Below are positions 18,708 through 27,376 of a stretch of DNA of 64,000 nucleotides, piece by piece. The position numbers and the translations under genes were made by a program. Each line of letters begins with the position of its first letter. Position 1 is the stretch's first letter. The notes beneath the pieces are model-generated. The model saw only the letters and a list, made by a program, of their open reading frames with translations. It had not been told where the DNA came from and did no database searches. Source of the DNA: Nostoc punctiforme NIES-2108 (GTDB taxonomy: Bacteria > Cyanobacteriota > Cyanobacteriia > Cyanobacteriales > Nostocaceae); NCBI GenBank assembly GCA_003326195.1, contig LXQE01000149.1:157991-221990 (forward strand). Reading direction: 5' to 3'.

Positions 18708-19004
18708 ATGACTATTTTTACTAACTTTCTCCGCTCCCTACTACTTACAATCATTTTTAGTTTTGTCGTTCCCATGTTCCTCGTTGGCGGTGGATTTCTT
18801 TTTCTATCCCTCATCGGTAACATCCCTGGCTTACAAGATTTAACCGAGGCGATCGCTACTGAGATTATGGATTTTCTCGCCACCTTCGGCAGTGGAACTC
18901 CCCTACGCGGATTATTTGTAATTAGCTTGACCTTTAGTTTCGTTGGTGCACTATTTGATATGTTTGTCTATTATCGGTATCAAATTTTACGTATAGATCC
19001 TTGA
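18708..19004 (+). CDS. Small conserved-type membrane protein
   Basis: The product has 98 residues with two hydrophobic segments (about 8-36, LLLTIIFSFVVPMFLVGGGFLFL, and about 66-86) separated by an amphipathic stretch containing AIATEIMDFLATFGSG. The first segment has conserved-looking Pro and Gly residues, typical of small cyanobacterial membrane proteins of unknown role. Codon use is like the neighbours. I do not recognise a named family. Confidence 0.6.
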   Translation: MTIFTNFLRSLLLTIIFSFVVPMFLVGGGFLFLSLIGNIPGLQDLTEAIATEIMDFLATFGSGTPLRGLFVISLTFSFVGALFDMFVYYRYQILRIDP

Positions 19005-19548
19005 GTAGTGAAATTGCTTCATCAGGAGATTATTGGGCTGTAGAAGATAGGAAAAAGTGATATTTCCCAGAGTGAAAGTACTACTAGTCTATAACCTAAA
19101 TTGAGATTAGTGTTGCTGAATGAATTTGGATTAATTAAATTGAGTGTCGAAGTAATTAATTAAATATTTATATATTCATGAGTTATTAGTTATTAATTAC
19201 TGACAACTAGTAAACGTGTGCGACCTTAGTAAAACCAGCCCTCAAACATTCAAAAAGCCAGAATAGCAAGGCATTGAGAGCTTTTAATTTTGCCAAATAG
19301 CTAAAATAGTCTTTCTAAATCATCAGGTTAACGCTAAACTAGAGTTTGGCATTTTATGCTAGCTGTAATCTTTGAGGATTTGATTAGTATTAATCGAGAA
19401 TATCAAATAAAACTCACTGAAAAATATAAAAATTTCCTTAAAATTCTGATGAACACAATGCTTGCTCATGTTTCTTAACAGAGGAAAGCAGGTCGTCTGA
19501 CCGTTGGGGATCTTATATTGAATTTATTACGAGGTATGTTGACAGCTC
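19005..19548. other. A+T-rich gap before sppA
   Basis: No coding frame or recognisable element was found. It should contain the sppA promoter. Confidence 0.4.
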
Positions 19549-20370
19549 ATGGTTTGGCCGTTTAAGCCCAAGTTTAGAAAACAAATTGCGCGGATTGAAA
19601 TTACTGGTGCGATCGGTAGTGCTACTCGCAAACGCGTCCTAGAAGCTCTGAAAACTGTAGAAGAAAAAAAGTTTCCAGCATTATTGCTACGTATCGATAG
19701 CCCTGGCGGTACAGTCGGAGATTCTCAAGAAATCTACAGTGCCCTGAAGCGTTTGCGCGAAAAAATCAAAATAGTTGCTAGCTTTGGCAATATCTCGGCT
19801 TCTGGAGGAGTCTACATCGGCGTGGGAGCGGAACACATCGTTGCCAACCCAGGTACAATTACGGGTAGTATTGGTGTGATTCTGCGTGGGAATAACTTAG
19901 AACGCTTGCTAGAAAAAATCGGTGTTTCCTTCCAGGTAATTAAGTCAGGCCCTTACAAAGACATTTTGGCTTTTGATCGGCAACTGACCGAACCAGAAGA
20001 ACACATCCTGCAAGAGTTGATTGACACAAGTTATCAGCAGTTTGTCCAAACGGTAGCTGATGGACGTTCTTTAACGGTAGAAGCTGTGAAAAGTTTCGCC
20101 GATGGTCGGATTTTTACTGGACAGCAAGCCCTAGCCTTGGGTGTTGTAGACCGCCTGGGCACAGAAGAAGATGCCCGTCGTTGGACAGCAGAACTGGTTG
20201 GTCTCGATCCAGAAAAAACTCTCTGCTATACCCTAGAAGAACGTAAACCCTTATTGAGTCGCTTTATACCAGGGAGTCGTCAATTTTCATCAGGAATTGG
20301 GGCCGGTATTGATTGGCTCGAATTTGAAATGTCTACTAGTGGTTTACCTCTGTGGTTATATCGACCCTGA
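19549..20370 (+). CDS. sppA: Signal peptide peptidase SppA
   Basis: SppA is a serine protease of the Clp/crotonase fold that cuts leftover signal peptides within the membrane. This is the short form of 273 residues. The nucleophile Ser85 lies in ISASGGVY, and the general base Lys137 lies in SGPYKDI. Their spacing of 52 residues is the same as in the Bacillus enzyme. RIDSPGGTV at 48-56 forms the oxyanion region and TGSIGVI follows. A clear N-terminal membrane helix is missing, so attachment to the membrane may be peripheral. aroH follows 102 bases later on the same strand across a repeat block. Confidence 0.92.
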   Translation: MVWPFKPKFRKQIARIEITGAIGSATRKRVLEALKTVEEKKFPALLLRIDSPGGTVGDSQEIYSALKRLREKIKIVASFGNISASGGVYIGVGAEHIVANPGTITGSIGVILRGNNLERLLEKIGVSFQVIKSGPYKDILAFDRQLTEPEEHILQELIDTSYQQFVQTVADGRSLTVEAVKSFADGRIFTGQQALALGVVDRLGTEEDARRWTAELVGLDPEKTLCYTLEERKPLLSRFIPGSRQFSSGIGAGIDWLEFEMSTSGLPLWLYRP

Positions 20371-20448
20371 TATGAGTTAGGAGTTATGAGTGAGGAGTTA
20401 TGAGTTAACAGTCTTAACTTCTCATTCTCAACTCCTAACTCCTCACTT
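20371..20448. repeat. gagttag-type repeat hairpin
   Basis: The block has copies of ggagttatgagt followed by complementary aactcctaactcctcac. The arms can pair, so the block could also act as a terminator for sppA. Confidence 0.7.
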
Positions 20449-20472
20449 TTGTGTTTTAAGGAGGATTTTGGC

Positions 20473-20886
20473 GTGGACTGGCAAATGCGGGCTATTCGCG
20501 GAGCAACAACCGCTTCAGAAAATACTGTTGAGACAATCCAAGAGGTAGTTACAGAACTACTAAATGAACTGGAAAACCGGAATCAATTCCAGCCAAAGGA
20601 CATTATTAGTGTGACTTTTTCAGTGACGCGCGATTTGGATGCAGTTTTTCCAGCTGCGATCGCAAGAGCGCGTCCTGGTTGGGATAATGTGGCTATGTTG
20701 GATGTGCAGCAAATGCACGTCGAAGGCAGCTTACCGCGCTGCATTCGCTTCTTAATCCACGCCTATCTGCCAGCCTCCGCCTCAATTCATCATATATATT
20801 TACGCAACGCCGCTAGCTTGCGTCCCGACTGGAGTTTGCCTCAGACTTTACAAGCATCACAGCAAGCAGTTAAGTCAAAAGTGTAA
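20473..20886 (+). CDS. aroH: Chorismate mutase, AroH type
   Basis: AroH converts chorismate to prephenate for Phe and Tyr synthesis. The 137-residue product matches the trimeric AroH class. It has MRAIRGATT with the catalytic Arg near the start, DLDAVFPAAIAR, QQMHVEGSLPRCIR with the conserved Glu and Arg, and HIYLRNAASLRPD with the active-site Tyr and Arg. GTG at 20473 is chosen as the start because a strong AAGGAGG lies eight bases upstream. An ATG four codons later is possible. Its 3' end overlaps the end of the convergent RHH gene by 17 bases. Confidence 0.92.
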   Translation: MDWQMRAIRGATTASENTVETIQEVVTELLNELENRNQFQPKDIISVTFSVTRDLDAVFPAAIARARPGWDNVAMLDVQQMHVEGSLPRCIRFLIHAYLPASASIHHIYLRNAASLRPDWSLPQTLQASQQAVKSKV

Positions 20887-21229
20887 AGTTAGAAATAGTA
20901 CGGCTATCATAAATATCTTTGACTATTTCCTCAGCAGTACGTTCATCTTCCCAAGGGCCAAGCCTTTCCATAAACGTGTCTAGTGGATGCGATTTTGGTT
21001 GCTGTTCAGATGAGAGGATAATTTCATTCACTATCAATTGATTTGCTTCTGGGACTCCTAATTTTTTGGTTTCCTCTTTAGCGATAACCATGATTTGCAT
21101 CAAGGTTATCGCCTGACGCAGAACATCACTTTTATTTTTGCCTATTTTATTTGCTAGTTCGTCTAATATCTGATTTAGTTCAGGTGACAAATCTAAGTTT
21201 AAGCGAACCATCTTTTGAGTATTAGTCAT
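20870..21229 (-). CDS. Ribbon-helix-helix protein with VapB-like tail
   Basis: The product has 119 residues. The N-terminus (MVRLNLDLSPELNQILDELA followed by GKNKSDVLRQAI) is a ribbon-helix-helix DNA-binding domain of CopG/MetJ type. The C-terminus (LGPWEDERTAEEIVKDIYDS) resembles the toxin-binding tail of VapB-like antitoxins. A good AAGG site precedes the ATG. No PIN-domain or other toxin gene lies beside it on this strand, so it is an orphan antitoxin or a free-standing regulator. It is divergent from the DUF4926 gene, with which it shares a 64-base promoter region. Confidence 0.7.
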   Translation of the reverse strand: MTNTQKMVRLNLDLSPELNQILDELANKIGKNKSDVLRQAITLMQIMVIAKEETKKLGVPEANQLIVNEIILSSEQQPKSHPLDTFMERLGPWEDERTAEEIVKDIYDSRTISNFTLLT

Positions 21230-21293
21230 GGTTCCATCCTTGCGTAAAATCTTAATTACATTATAGTTGGCTGAGGCTGCAAGATTGATAGCG

Positions 21294-21491
21294 ATGATTC
21301 AAGAACTCGATCGGGTTATTTTGACCAGGAATCTCCCAGAACATAGTTTAGAAGAGGGTGATATAGGTACAGTTGTTTTAGTACATCAGTGTGGCAAAGG
21401 ATATGAGGTTGAGTTTGTCACATTGGATGGTGAAACTGTGGCAATTGTTTCACTCTACAGCATACAAGTACGTCCCATTGGTAGAAAATAA
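21294..21491 (+). CDS. DUF4926 family small protein
   Basis: The 65-residue product matches DUF4926: LDRVILTRNLPEHSLEEGDIGTVV, then YEVEFVTLDGETVAIVSL. The SH3-like beta pattern is clear. DUF4926 proteins are often found beside toxin-like DUF6883 proteins and may act as immunity or antitoxin partners, but no such neighbour is present here. ATG at 21294 is chosen; an in-frame TTG lies nine codons upstream. Confidence 0.8.
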   Translation: MIQELDRVILTRNLPEHSLEEGDIGTVVLVHQCGKGYEVEFVTLDGETVAIVSLYSIQVRPIGRK

Positions 21492-21857
21492 ATTGTGCGA
21501 TCGCGGCTGATAAATTTATAATTTATAAAGGCATATAGCCAAATAATATTTTAAAATTTACAAAAATATTAATTGATACCAGAGGCTAAAGTCATCTAAT
21601 GTATTAGATAAAACTTCTTTATATGTGGTTGATAAATTTTCTTCCACAGAACGACAACCAATGAATCTGTCTCTATCTCTTTACCTGATGCTTGTTTGGT
21701 AAGGATGCTTGAACAGTATTAGATACGTTTTTTTTCAAAGTATTACTTAAGGTTGAATCTTGACAAATTCGGGGAGTGTTAGTTTATACTTTAAAGCTGA
21801 GAACATTGTTAATTTATTACTCTGCTAGGCTCTCTTAAAGTTTCGAGGTAAAAGATA
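21492..21857. other. A+T-rich gap, nothing recognised
   Basis: No frame longer than a few tens of codons and no repeat was found. The likely promoter of the following gene lies here. Confidence 0.4.
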
Positions 21858-22709
21858 ATGGATGATTTGGATAAAATATTTGACGTATTTGAAAACAAGT
21901 ATTCTATCACAGAGAAACTCCAGGCATTTAAAGAAAAAATTAATGCACCATCAACTAACGAAAAATCTATAATTTTTTTAGAATATATTCAACAAATACT
22001 ATATGAGCAAGATTTTAGTATTCATGACTTATTCAGTGTATTTAATGAATACAATGATTTAAGTATTAATGATTTAGACATACTTGATATTATCGACAAG
22101 TGGGGAAAATGCCATTATGCTATAAAAAGTGTTAGTGAAAAAATTGGATTATACTTAGCCACAAAAATTAAAGTAAAGAAAGAAAAGAGTTCCTCTATTA
22201 ATGAAGTTCAGCTTAAACGCTGGGAAATATTAGAAGGTCAAAACTTAATCGATGAGGTTTTAGGAAAATATGATCCAGATAAGCAAGAAATAATTTTATA
22301 TACAGAGAATATTAAAAGTACTGCAAATCATCTCAATACAAGTGAGAAGATATTAACAAAGTTAGTAGAGATACACGAAGCAGCCCATGCAATTATTCAT
22401 TTAGGAATAGACGCTGATGGCATAAACTTTAATACAAACTCATATAAAGGAATTGATAGAGGTAAGTTTCCAAGTCCACTTCATGAAACTCTGGCTCAAC
22501 TTCTTTGTTACCATTGTGTCAAAGATGGTTATCTTAGGAATTTTATACATGATTTTGAAAATTTGAACAGATGTCAGCCAAAAGAATACAGGCTTTGGGA
22601 ACAATTTAAAGACGTTCCTCTAGAACGCATCAGAAGCATATTGATAGAAATACGCCAGCAAAGAATAGGAGCAAGTTTTGAGGCTTTTAGGGTTAGAGCA
22701 TTAGACTGA
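21858..22709 (+). CDS. HExxH metallopeptidase-like protein of unknown family
   Basis: The product has 283 residues, soluble and clearly A+T-richer than its neighbours. The C-terminal half holds VEIHEAAHAIIHLG, an HExxH zinc motif (about residues 174-187). About 38 residues later comes LHETLAQLL, whose Glu is well placed as third zinc ligand. The pattern HExxH...H, then E-x-x-A-x-x-L resembles ImmA/IrrE-type and other gluzincin peptidases. The N-terminal 130 residues show no known domain, and no helix-turn-helix partner gene is adjacent. An AAAGATA just before the ATG is a poor ribosome site. Base composition and the lack of linked genes suggest acquisition by transfer, which is inference. Confidence 0.6.
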   Translation: MDDLDKIFDVFENKYSITEKLQAFKEKINAPSTNEKSIIFLEYIQQILYEQDFSIHDLFSVFNEYNDLSINDLDILDIIDKWGKCHYAIKSVSEKIGLYLATKIKVKKEKSSSINEVQLKRWEILEGQNLIDEVLGKYDPDKQEIILYTENIKSTANHLNTSEKILTKLVEIHEAAHAIIHLGIDADGINFNTNSYKGIDRGKFPSPLHETLAQLLCYHCVKDGYLRNFIHDFENLNRCQPKEYRLWEQFKDVPLERIRSILIEIRQQRIGASFEAFRVRALD

Positions 22710-22727
22710 CAATAGATTAGTTATGGC

Positions 22728-22748
22728 AGGGTGAGTATTACCCACCCT
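22728..22748. terminator. Hairpin between convergent genes
   Basis: AGGGTG (22728-22733) pairs with CACCCT (22743-22748) around a nine-base loop, midway between the ends of the metallopeptidase-like gene and the transketolase-family gene. It may stop transcription from both sides, though no long T run follows. Confidence 0.45.
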
Positions 22749-22764
22749 ACAGCAGAAACCCAGC

Positions 22765-24978
22765 TTAATGCACTAATGCGATCGCACGTTTCGTTAACGC
22801 TTCAGCAGTCAATCCATTAAACGCCATCAACTCTCCAGCACTGGCTGTAGTTTCCCCACGCTTCCATGCAAAGGTGTCGCGCTTGGCTGTACTCCGTAAC
22901 AGAATTGGTTCCAGCATCCCGGCAGCGCCACCAGTAACGGCAATTAACGCATCGCCATCAAATAATTCGGCAAATTTCGCATCATCCAAGAAACCGCCTT
23001 CGGCTTGGGAACAAGTATCCCAAGCGGTATCGTGGCTACGGTACAATTGCCGAGGATTGATAACAGTAACTATCTTCACGCCAATACCTTCAGTTTCCAA
23101 GAAAGCAGCAGCTTCAAATACTGGTATTAATGTTAAATCGCCAATCACAGCAAATACAACTTGTTTATCACCAGCAACTTCATGTAATAGCACAGCACCA
23201 TCGCGCAACCCTTGACGAGTTTGTTCTAAAGTCGTGCGAATTGGTAACGGGGTTTTACTTGCAGTTATCACAACTCCCTTATTCTTAGTTTTCAACGCCC
23301 AGTCATAACAAGCTTGAATACTATTAGCATCGGGCGGAAATAATGGGAAAACATTTCCATTTCGCATCAACGAAGCAAAGTAAGCTTCAATTTCGGGACG
23401 TTGGTGAGTCCAACCATTACGCCCTTGCTCTAATGCGCCAGCTGTGAATAAAGTAATAGTCGAAGGAGTTTGACGGCGCAATTCTGCCATTGCTTGAGTC
23501 ACAGTTTGCCAAATTGGTAATCCGTTGATGGCAAAAGATTCGTAAGAACACCACAAAGTTCTCGCACCCATTAACGCTAAACCCGCAGCTAAACCGGCAC
23601 AAGCATCTTCACTCAATGGTTCATAAACTTGTCCATTTGGTGCTTGATTATATAAGTCGTCGGTTGTGGGGTGGATAATCTTTAATGCTTGGTTGATGTT
23701 GGCAATTCCAGATGCTTCATTACCATCGGCGTTGGTGACGAGGAAATTTTGATCTTTATTTCCCACTATTCCTACTAATCGTCCCATCGCGGTTGTGGAA
23801 ACTTTTGGTTCGCCACCAACTGCATATTCTTCTAAAGGTAATTCGCCTAATTCTGCTAATGGAAATTCAAATTCTGTCACCACAGTTTTTGCTGCTGGGC
23901 CACCACCGGCGCGTTCGGCATTTGTTCTGACTAATTGCCAAGCTTCCGCAGATAAAGCGCGGGTTTGCAATGCACTAATAATATGCGGCGCATCCAACGT
24001 ATCTTTAGGATAAAGGTTGTGAGATTTTGCACCCCGCGCGTGGACTCCTGCACCTTTGAGTTGTTTAATAATGAAGACGGTAAGTTTACCGCCCAATGCC
24101 GATCGCGCTGCTTTATCTACACCCGAAAGTACTGCTTGAGTGAATTCTAGGCGTTTCTCAAAGGAAAAGGCGGTACTATCAACGTAATCCCCAGGCTGGT
24201 TTTTATCGTCGAAATCTTTGGCATCCACTAACACCACTTCATCAAAACCGTTACCTTGCCAATATGCTTGCATCTGTTCATTGGTTTTCAGGGAAACCAT
24301 GCTGTGATGTTCTTGGCTGTAACCGTTCCACACCAACACTGGTAAAAAGTTGGTGACAGCAGGATAAGCAGTATGGAAATGTGCGATCGCACTTACAATA
24401 TAAGGCTCACCCAATCCACCATCCCCAACTGTAAAGGGGAATAACTTATCTTTGTGTAATAGTGCAGCCGCCATTGCAAAGTGTTGCCCTTGTCCCAAAG
24501 GCCCCGCAGGTGCGAGAATACCGGGAATGTAACCAGAAAGGTGTCCTAAAAGTCCGTGCTTTTCTCGAAAGCGATCGCGCAATTGTTGGACTGTAAAAAT
24601 TCCCATGTCCTCTAGCGAACGATCCAAGAACATGGCACTATAAAATCCGGGGGCGTGGTGTCCGACTTCGGTAATAATGTTCTTGTATCCCAGCATGACA
24701 AGAGATGCGTAAGCTTCTGCTTGGCTGGCGAATCCGCCGGGATGCCCAGAAGCCTTAGTAGCAGTAACTTGCAAAGTCAGGTAGCGCAGGGCATCAGCAG
24801 CTAGTAAAGTTTGATATACAGCTGCTTTGTCTGTGGTCGATGCGATCGCTACTTTGCCTGACTCGATAGCAGGTGTTGCACCATAAGTTTCAAAATCTGG
24901 TAACGCTTCACCAAAATATTGAATCCCTTCAGAAAAATTGGGAAGCGCTGAAGATGCCTTTGTGGAGATTGCAGTCAT
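22765..24978 (-). CDS. Transketolase-family thiamine-diphosphate enzyme
   Basis: The protein has 737 residues with the three-domain plan of transketolases. The N-terminal domain has ATKASGHPGGFASQAEAY and HHAPGFYSAMFLD (His residues near the cofactor). The GDGGLGEPY motif, with a following Asn in FLPVLVWNGY, binds thiamine diphosphate. The middle pyrimidine-binding domain includes NADGNEASGIANINQ and CSYESFAINGLPIWQ. The C-terminal domain includes VINPRQLYRSHDTAWDT. It differs much from the housekeeping transketolase and lacks the classic phosphoketolase signatures, so transketolase-like or phosphoketolase-like carbon metabolism is all I claim. ATG at 24978 with AAGG upstream is preferred to GTG 15 codons earlier. 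Confidence 0.75.
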   Translation of the reverse strand: MTAISTKASSALPNFSEGIQYFGEALPDFETYGATPAIESGKVAIASTTDKAAVYQTLLAADALRYLTLQVTATKASGHPGGFASQAEAYASLVMLGYKNIITEVGHHAPGFYSAMFLDRSLEDMGIFTVQQLRDRFREKHGLLGHLSGYIPGILAPAGPLGQGQHFAMAAALLHKDKLFPFTVGDGGLGEPYIVSAIAHFHTAYPAVTNFLPVLVWNGYSQEHHSMVSLKTNEQMQAYWQGNGFDEVVLVDAKDFDDKNQPGDYVDSTAFSFEKRLEFTQAVLSGVDKAARSALGGKLTVFIIKQLKGAGVHARGAKSHNLYPKDTLDAPHIISALQTRALSAEAWQLVRTNAERAGGGPAAKTVVTEFEFPLAELGELPLEEYAVGGEPKVSTTAMGRLVGIVGNKDQNFLVTNADGNEASGIANINQALKIIHPTTDDLYNQAPNGQVYEPLSEDACAGLAAGLALMGARTLWCSYESFAINGLPIWQTVTQAMAELRRQTPSTITLFTAGALEQGRNGWTHQRPEIEAYFASLMRNGNVFPLFPPDANSIQACYDWALKTKNKGVVITASKTPLPIRTTLEQTRQGLRDGAVLLHEVAGDKQVVFAVIGDLTLIPVFEAAAFLETEGIGVKIVTVINPRQLYRSHDTAWDTCSQAEGGFLDDAKFAELFDGDALIAVTGGAAGMLEPILLRSTAKRDTFAWKRGETTASAGELMAFNGLTAEALTKRAIALVH

Positions 24979-25320
24979 GCTGAGTACCTTGTGACGATGA
25001 GGTGAAACTGTCTGACTTTTCACGGTATCTGGAGAACCTCACTTCTATTTCTCTCTCCTAAAAGGAGGAGACTTTGAATTTTCCCCCTTCCTGCGACGAG
25101 TTGGGGGTTAGGGGGTTAGGTTTTTCGTAGGCTTTTCCAGATGACATGAAAATTCAGATGAAACTGTAGATGCTCGTTGAATTTAACAAAAATTTTACAT
25201 CTTCGAGGTTGTAACAGTTTATTGCTTTTTTGCAACGTTAGAATAAGTACTTTAAATGGTTACGCAACTCAGATTTCAATTAGTTGAAGTAGCAAAAAAT
25301 ATTTAGCAGGAAAAAAATTT
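24979..25320. other. Divergent promoter region with a hairpin repeat
   Basis: The stretch 25051-25080 is repeated in inverted orientation at 27033-27063 (first 14 bases identical, then diverged), so the pair brackets the P450 gene. The rest is A+T-rich and should carry the promoters of the divergent transketolase-family and P450 genes. Confidence 0.5.
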
Positions 25321-26703
25321 ATGAAATTCCCAAATGGCCCGCAAACTCCAGTAGTTGTACAGATGCTGCGCTGGATTGTTAATCCAATGTTATTTATGGA
25401 GGCTTGTGCCAAAAGTTATGGCGAGATTTTTACTCTCAGATTAGACAAAAATCTTCCTCCTTTGGTGATTGTCAGCAACCCCCAAGCGCAACAGCAAATT
25501 TTGACAACTGATACCAAGGAATTGGAAGCCCCTGGCGATCTGAATAAGGTGTTTGAACCTTTGCTGGGCAAGCATTCTGTAATTAGCATTAGCGGCGCAG
25601 AACACCAGCGTCACCGCCAGTTGTTGATGCCTCCCTTTCACGGCGAAAGAATGCGGAATTATAGTCAGGTGATTACTGATGTCACCAAGCAAGTCATTAG
25701 CCAATACCAGATAGGTAAACCCTTTAATATCCGGTCTGCGACTCAAGCTATTACCCTGCGGGTGATTATGCAAGCTGTATTTGGGCTACATGAAGGGCCT
25801 CGCGCCGAAAAACTACAGAAATTTATGAGCGAGCTTTTAGAAAAGGCTAGTTCTCGGTTAAGTGTGGCTTTGCTTTATTTTCCAGCTTTGCAAAGAGATT
25901 TTGGCCCGATTAACTTCTGGGGAAACCAGATGCGCCTTCAGCAAGAAGCTGATAAACTCCTCTACGAGGAAATTCGGGAACGTCGAGAACAAGCAGATTC
26001 ATCACGCACGGATATTCTTAGCTTACTCATGGCTGCTAGAGATGAAGCCGGTCAACCCATGACTGATGAAGAGTTACGCGATGAATTGATGACTTTGTTA
26101 ATCGCTGGTCATGAAACCACAGCGACAGCCTTAGCATGGGCATTGTACTGGATTCACAAACTACCATCAGTGCGCCAAAAGCTACTGCAAGAATTAGATA
26201 GCTTGGGCGATAACCCAGATCCCGGCACCGTTTTCAAGTTACCCTATCTCAACGCTGTTTGTTCCGAGACATTGCGGATTTACCCAGTTGCTATGCTAAC
26301 TTTTCCCAGAAAAGTAAGAACCCCGATATCGCTGGGCGGTTACGAACTAGAACCCGGTACAGTCCTACTTGGTTCTATTTATCTGACCCACCAACGGGAA
26401 GATATTTATCCAGAACCTAAGCAGTTTAAGCCAGAACGCTTTTTAGAACGGCAATTTTCTGCCTATGAATATTTGCCCTTTGGCGGTGGTGCTAGGCGCT
26501 GTATTGGGCTAGCATTCGCCCAGTTGGAAATGAAGCTAGCACTTGCTCAAATCCTTTCTAGTAAGGAATTAGAGCTAGTTACTAAAGGTGAAGTACGACC
26601 TAAACGCCGTGGTTTGGTGACAGGCCCAGATCGCCCCATTGAGATGGTTGTCAGGAGTCAACGTCAGGTGAAGTCTCCTATTTTACAGACAACCACTGTT
26701 TAA
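25321..26703 (+). CDS. Cytochrome P450, CYP110-like
   Basis: A 460-residue cytochrome P450 monooxygenase. The I-helix oxygen-binding motif AGHETT is at 262-267, the ExxR pair of the K helix at Glu316/Arg319, and the haem-binding loop FGGGARRCIG with the axial Cys394. The N-terminus has no strong membrane anchor, so the enzyme is probably soluble. The overall sequence is like the CYP110 family, which is widespread in Nostoc and acts on fatty acids or terpenoids. The substrate cannot be told. A hairpin directly after the stop probably ends the transcript, so the gene looks monocistronic. Confidence 0.92.
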   Translation: MKFPNGPQTPVVVQMLRWIVNPMLFMEACAKSYGEIFTLRLDKNLPPLVIVSNPQAQQQILTTDTKELEAPGDLNKVFEPLLGKHSVISISGAEHQRHRQLLMPPFHGERMRNYSQVITDVTKQVISQYQIGKPFNIRSATQAITLRVIMQAVFGLHEGPRAEKLQKFMSELLEKASSRLSVALLYFPALQRDFGPINFWGNQMRLQQEADKLLYEEIRERREQADSSRTDILSLLMAARDEAGQPMTDEELRDELMTLLIAGHETTATALAWALYWIHKLPSVRQKLLQELDSLGDNPDPGTVFKLPYLNAVCSETLRIYPVAMLTFPRKVRTPISLGGYELEPGTVLLGSIYLTHQREDIYPEPKQFKPERFLERQFSAYEYLPFGGGARRCIGLAFAQLEMKLALAQILSSKELELVTKGEVRPKRRGLVTGPDRPIEMVVRSQRQVKSPILQTTTV

Positions 26704-26708
26704 TATAA

Positions 26709-26739
26709 TGTAGAGACGTAAAACTGCTACGTCTCTACA
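26709..26739 (+). terminator. Hairpin after the P450 gene
   Basis: A perfect 12-bp stem (tgtagagacgta with tacgtctctaca) with a seven-base loop lies five bases after the stop. It belongs to a dispersed gagacg repeat family seen again at 26838, 29959 and 59195. Confidence 0.65.
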
Positions 26740-26837
26740 AAGGTTTGAGATAACGCATATTTAATTTCACCAGATGTCTAATGTTTTGGGGGTTCATGCT
26801 TGCGTTCAGCAAATTTCCAACTCCTATCTCTAGCGCA

Positions 26838-26894
26838 ATACAGTTCAGATAGACCCAAAACCCTCATGTAGAGACGCGATTTATCGCGTCTTGA
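26838..26894 (+). repeat. 57-bp dispersed repeat, copy 1
   Basis: The 57 bases match 29959-30015 at 55 positions in the same orientation. The 3' part contains a gacgcgat/atcgcgtc hairpin. The two copies bracket the DUF2993 and crtO genes. Confidence 0.9.
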
Positions 26895-27376
26895 AAGACC
26901 AATCATCTACATTAATAACCCTTAACTGAACCGTCTTGATCTATAGCGTTCCTCTGTTGAGTCCAATAGAAACCTAACCCTCTCTTCTTAGAAGAGTGGA
27001 GCAGAAAAACTTTTTTTACTGGAAGAGAGTAAAATTCAAAGTCTCCCTTCTAAAAGGAGAGAGGTCAAAATCTATCGCATACAAACGAGAAGTGCTATAT
27101 ATATTTAGATAGATTTTAAACTTAATGGATAATTAATAAAAGGGTTTGCGATCGCTGCATACAGCACTTCCGGCAGCTATGAGGTACATCCTCAAATCTG
27201 AAAGCTTTGATAGGAGAGGGCAAGGAGAAAAACTGTATTGCATAATAGCCGGAAGCGCTGTAACGATCGCAGTCTTATTTCAAAATCACAAGTTACCTAT
27301 ACCCCAATATAGATTTACTCTCCAGAATTAGCCTTTACAGTAACTAGTAAGAGGACATTTAGGAGCTTACTAATTC
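26895..27376. other. Intergenic gap before the DUF2993 gene
   Basis: It contains the inverted copy of the short hairpin repeat at 27033-27063 and two HIP-like octamers. A frame at 27146-27331 is open, but it has no ribosome site and no coding character and is not called as a gene. Confidence 0.5.

Noticed and set aside
27146..27331. Open frame of 61 codons before the DUF2993 gene
   Set aside because: It has no ribosome site and no family resemblance, and it spans repeat-like DNA.
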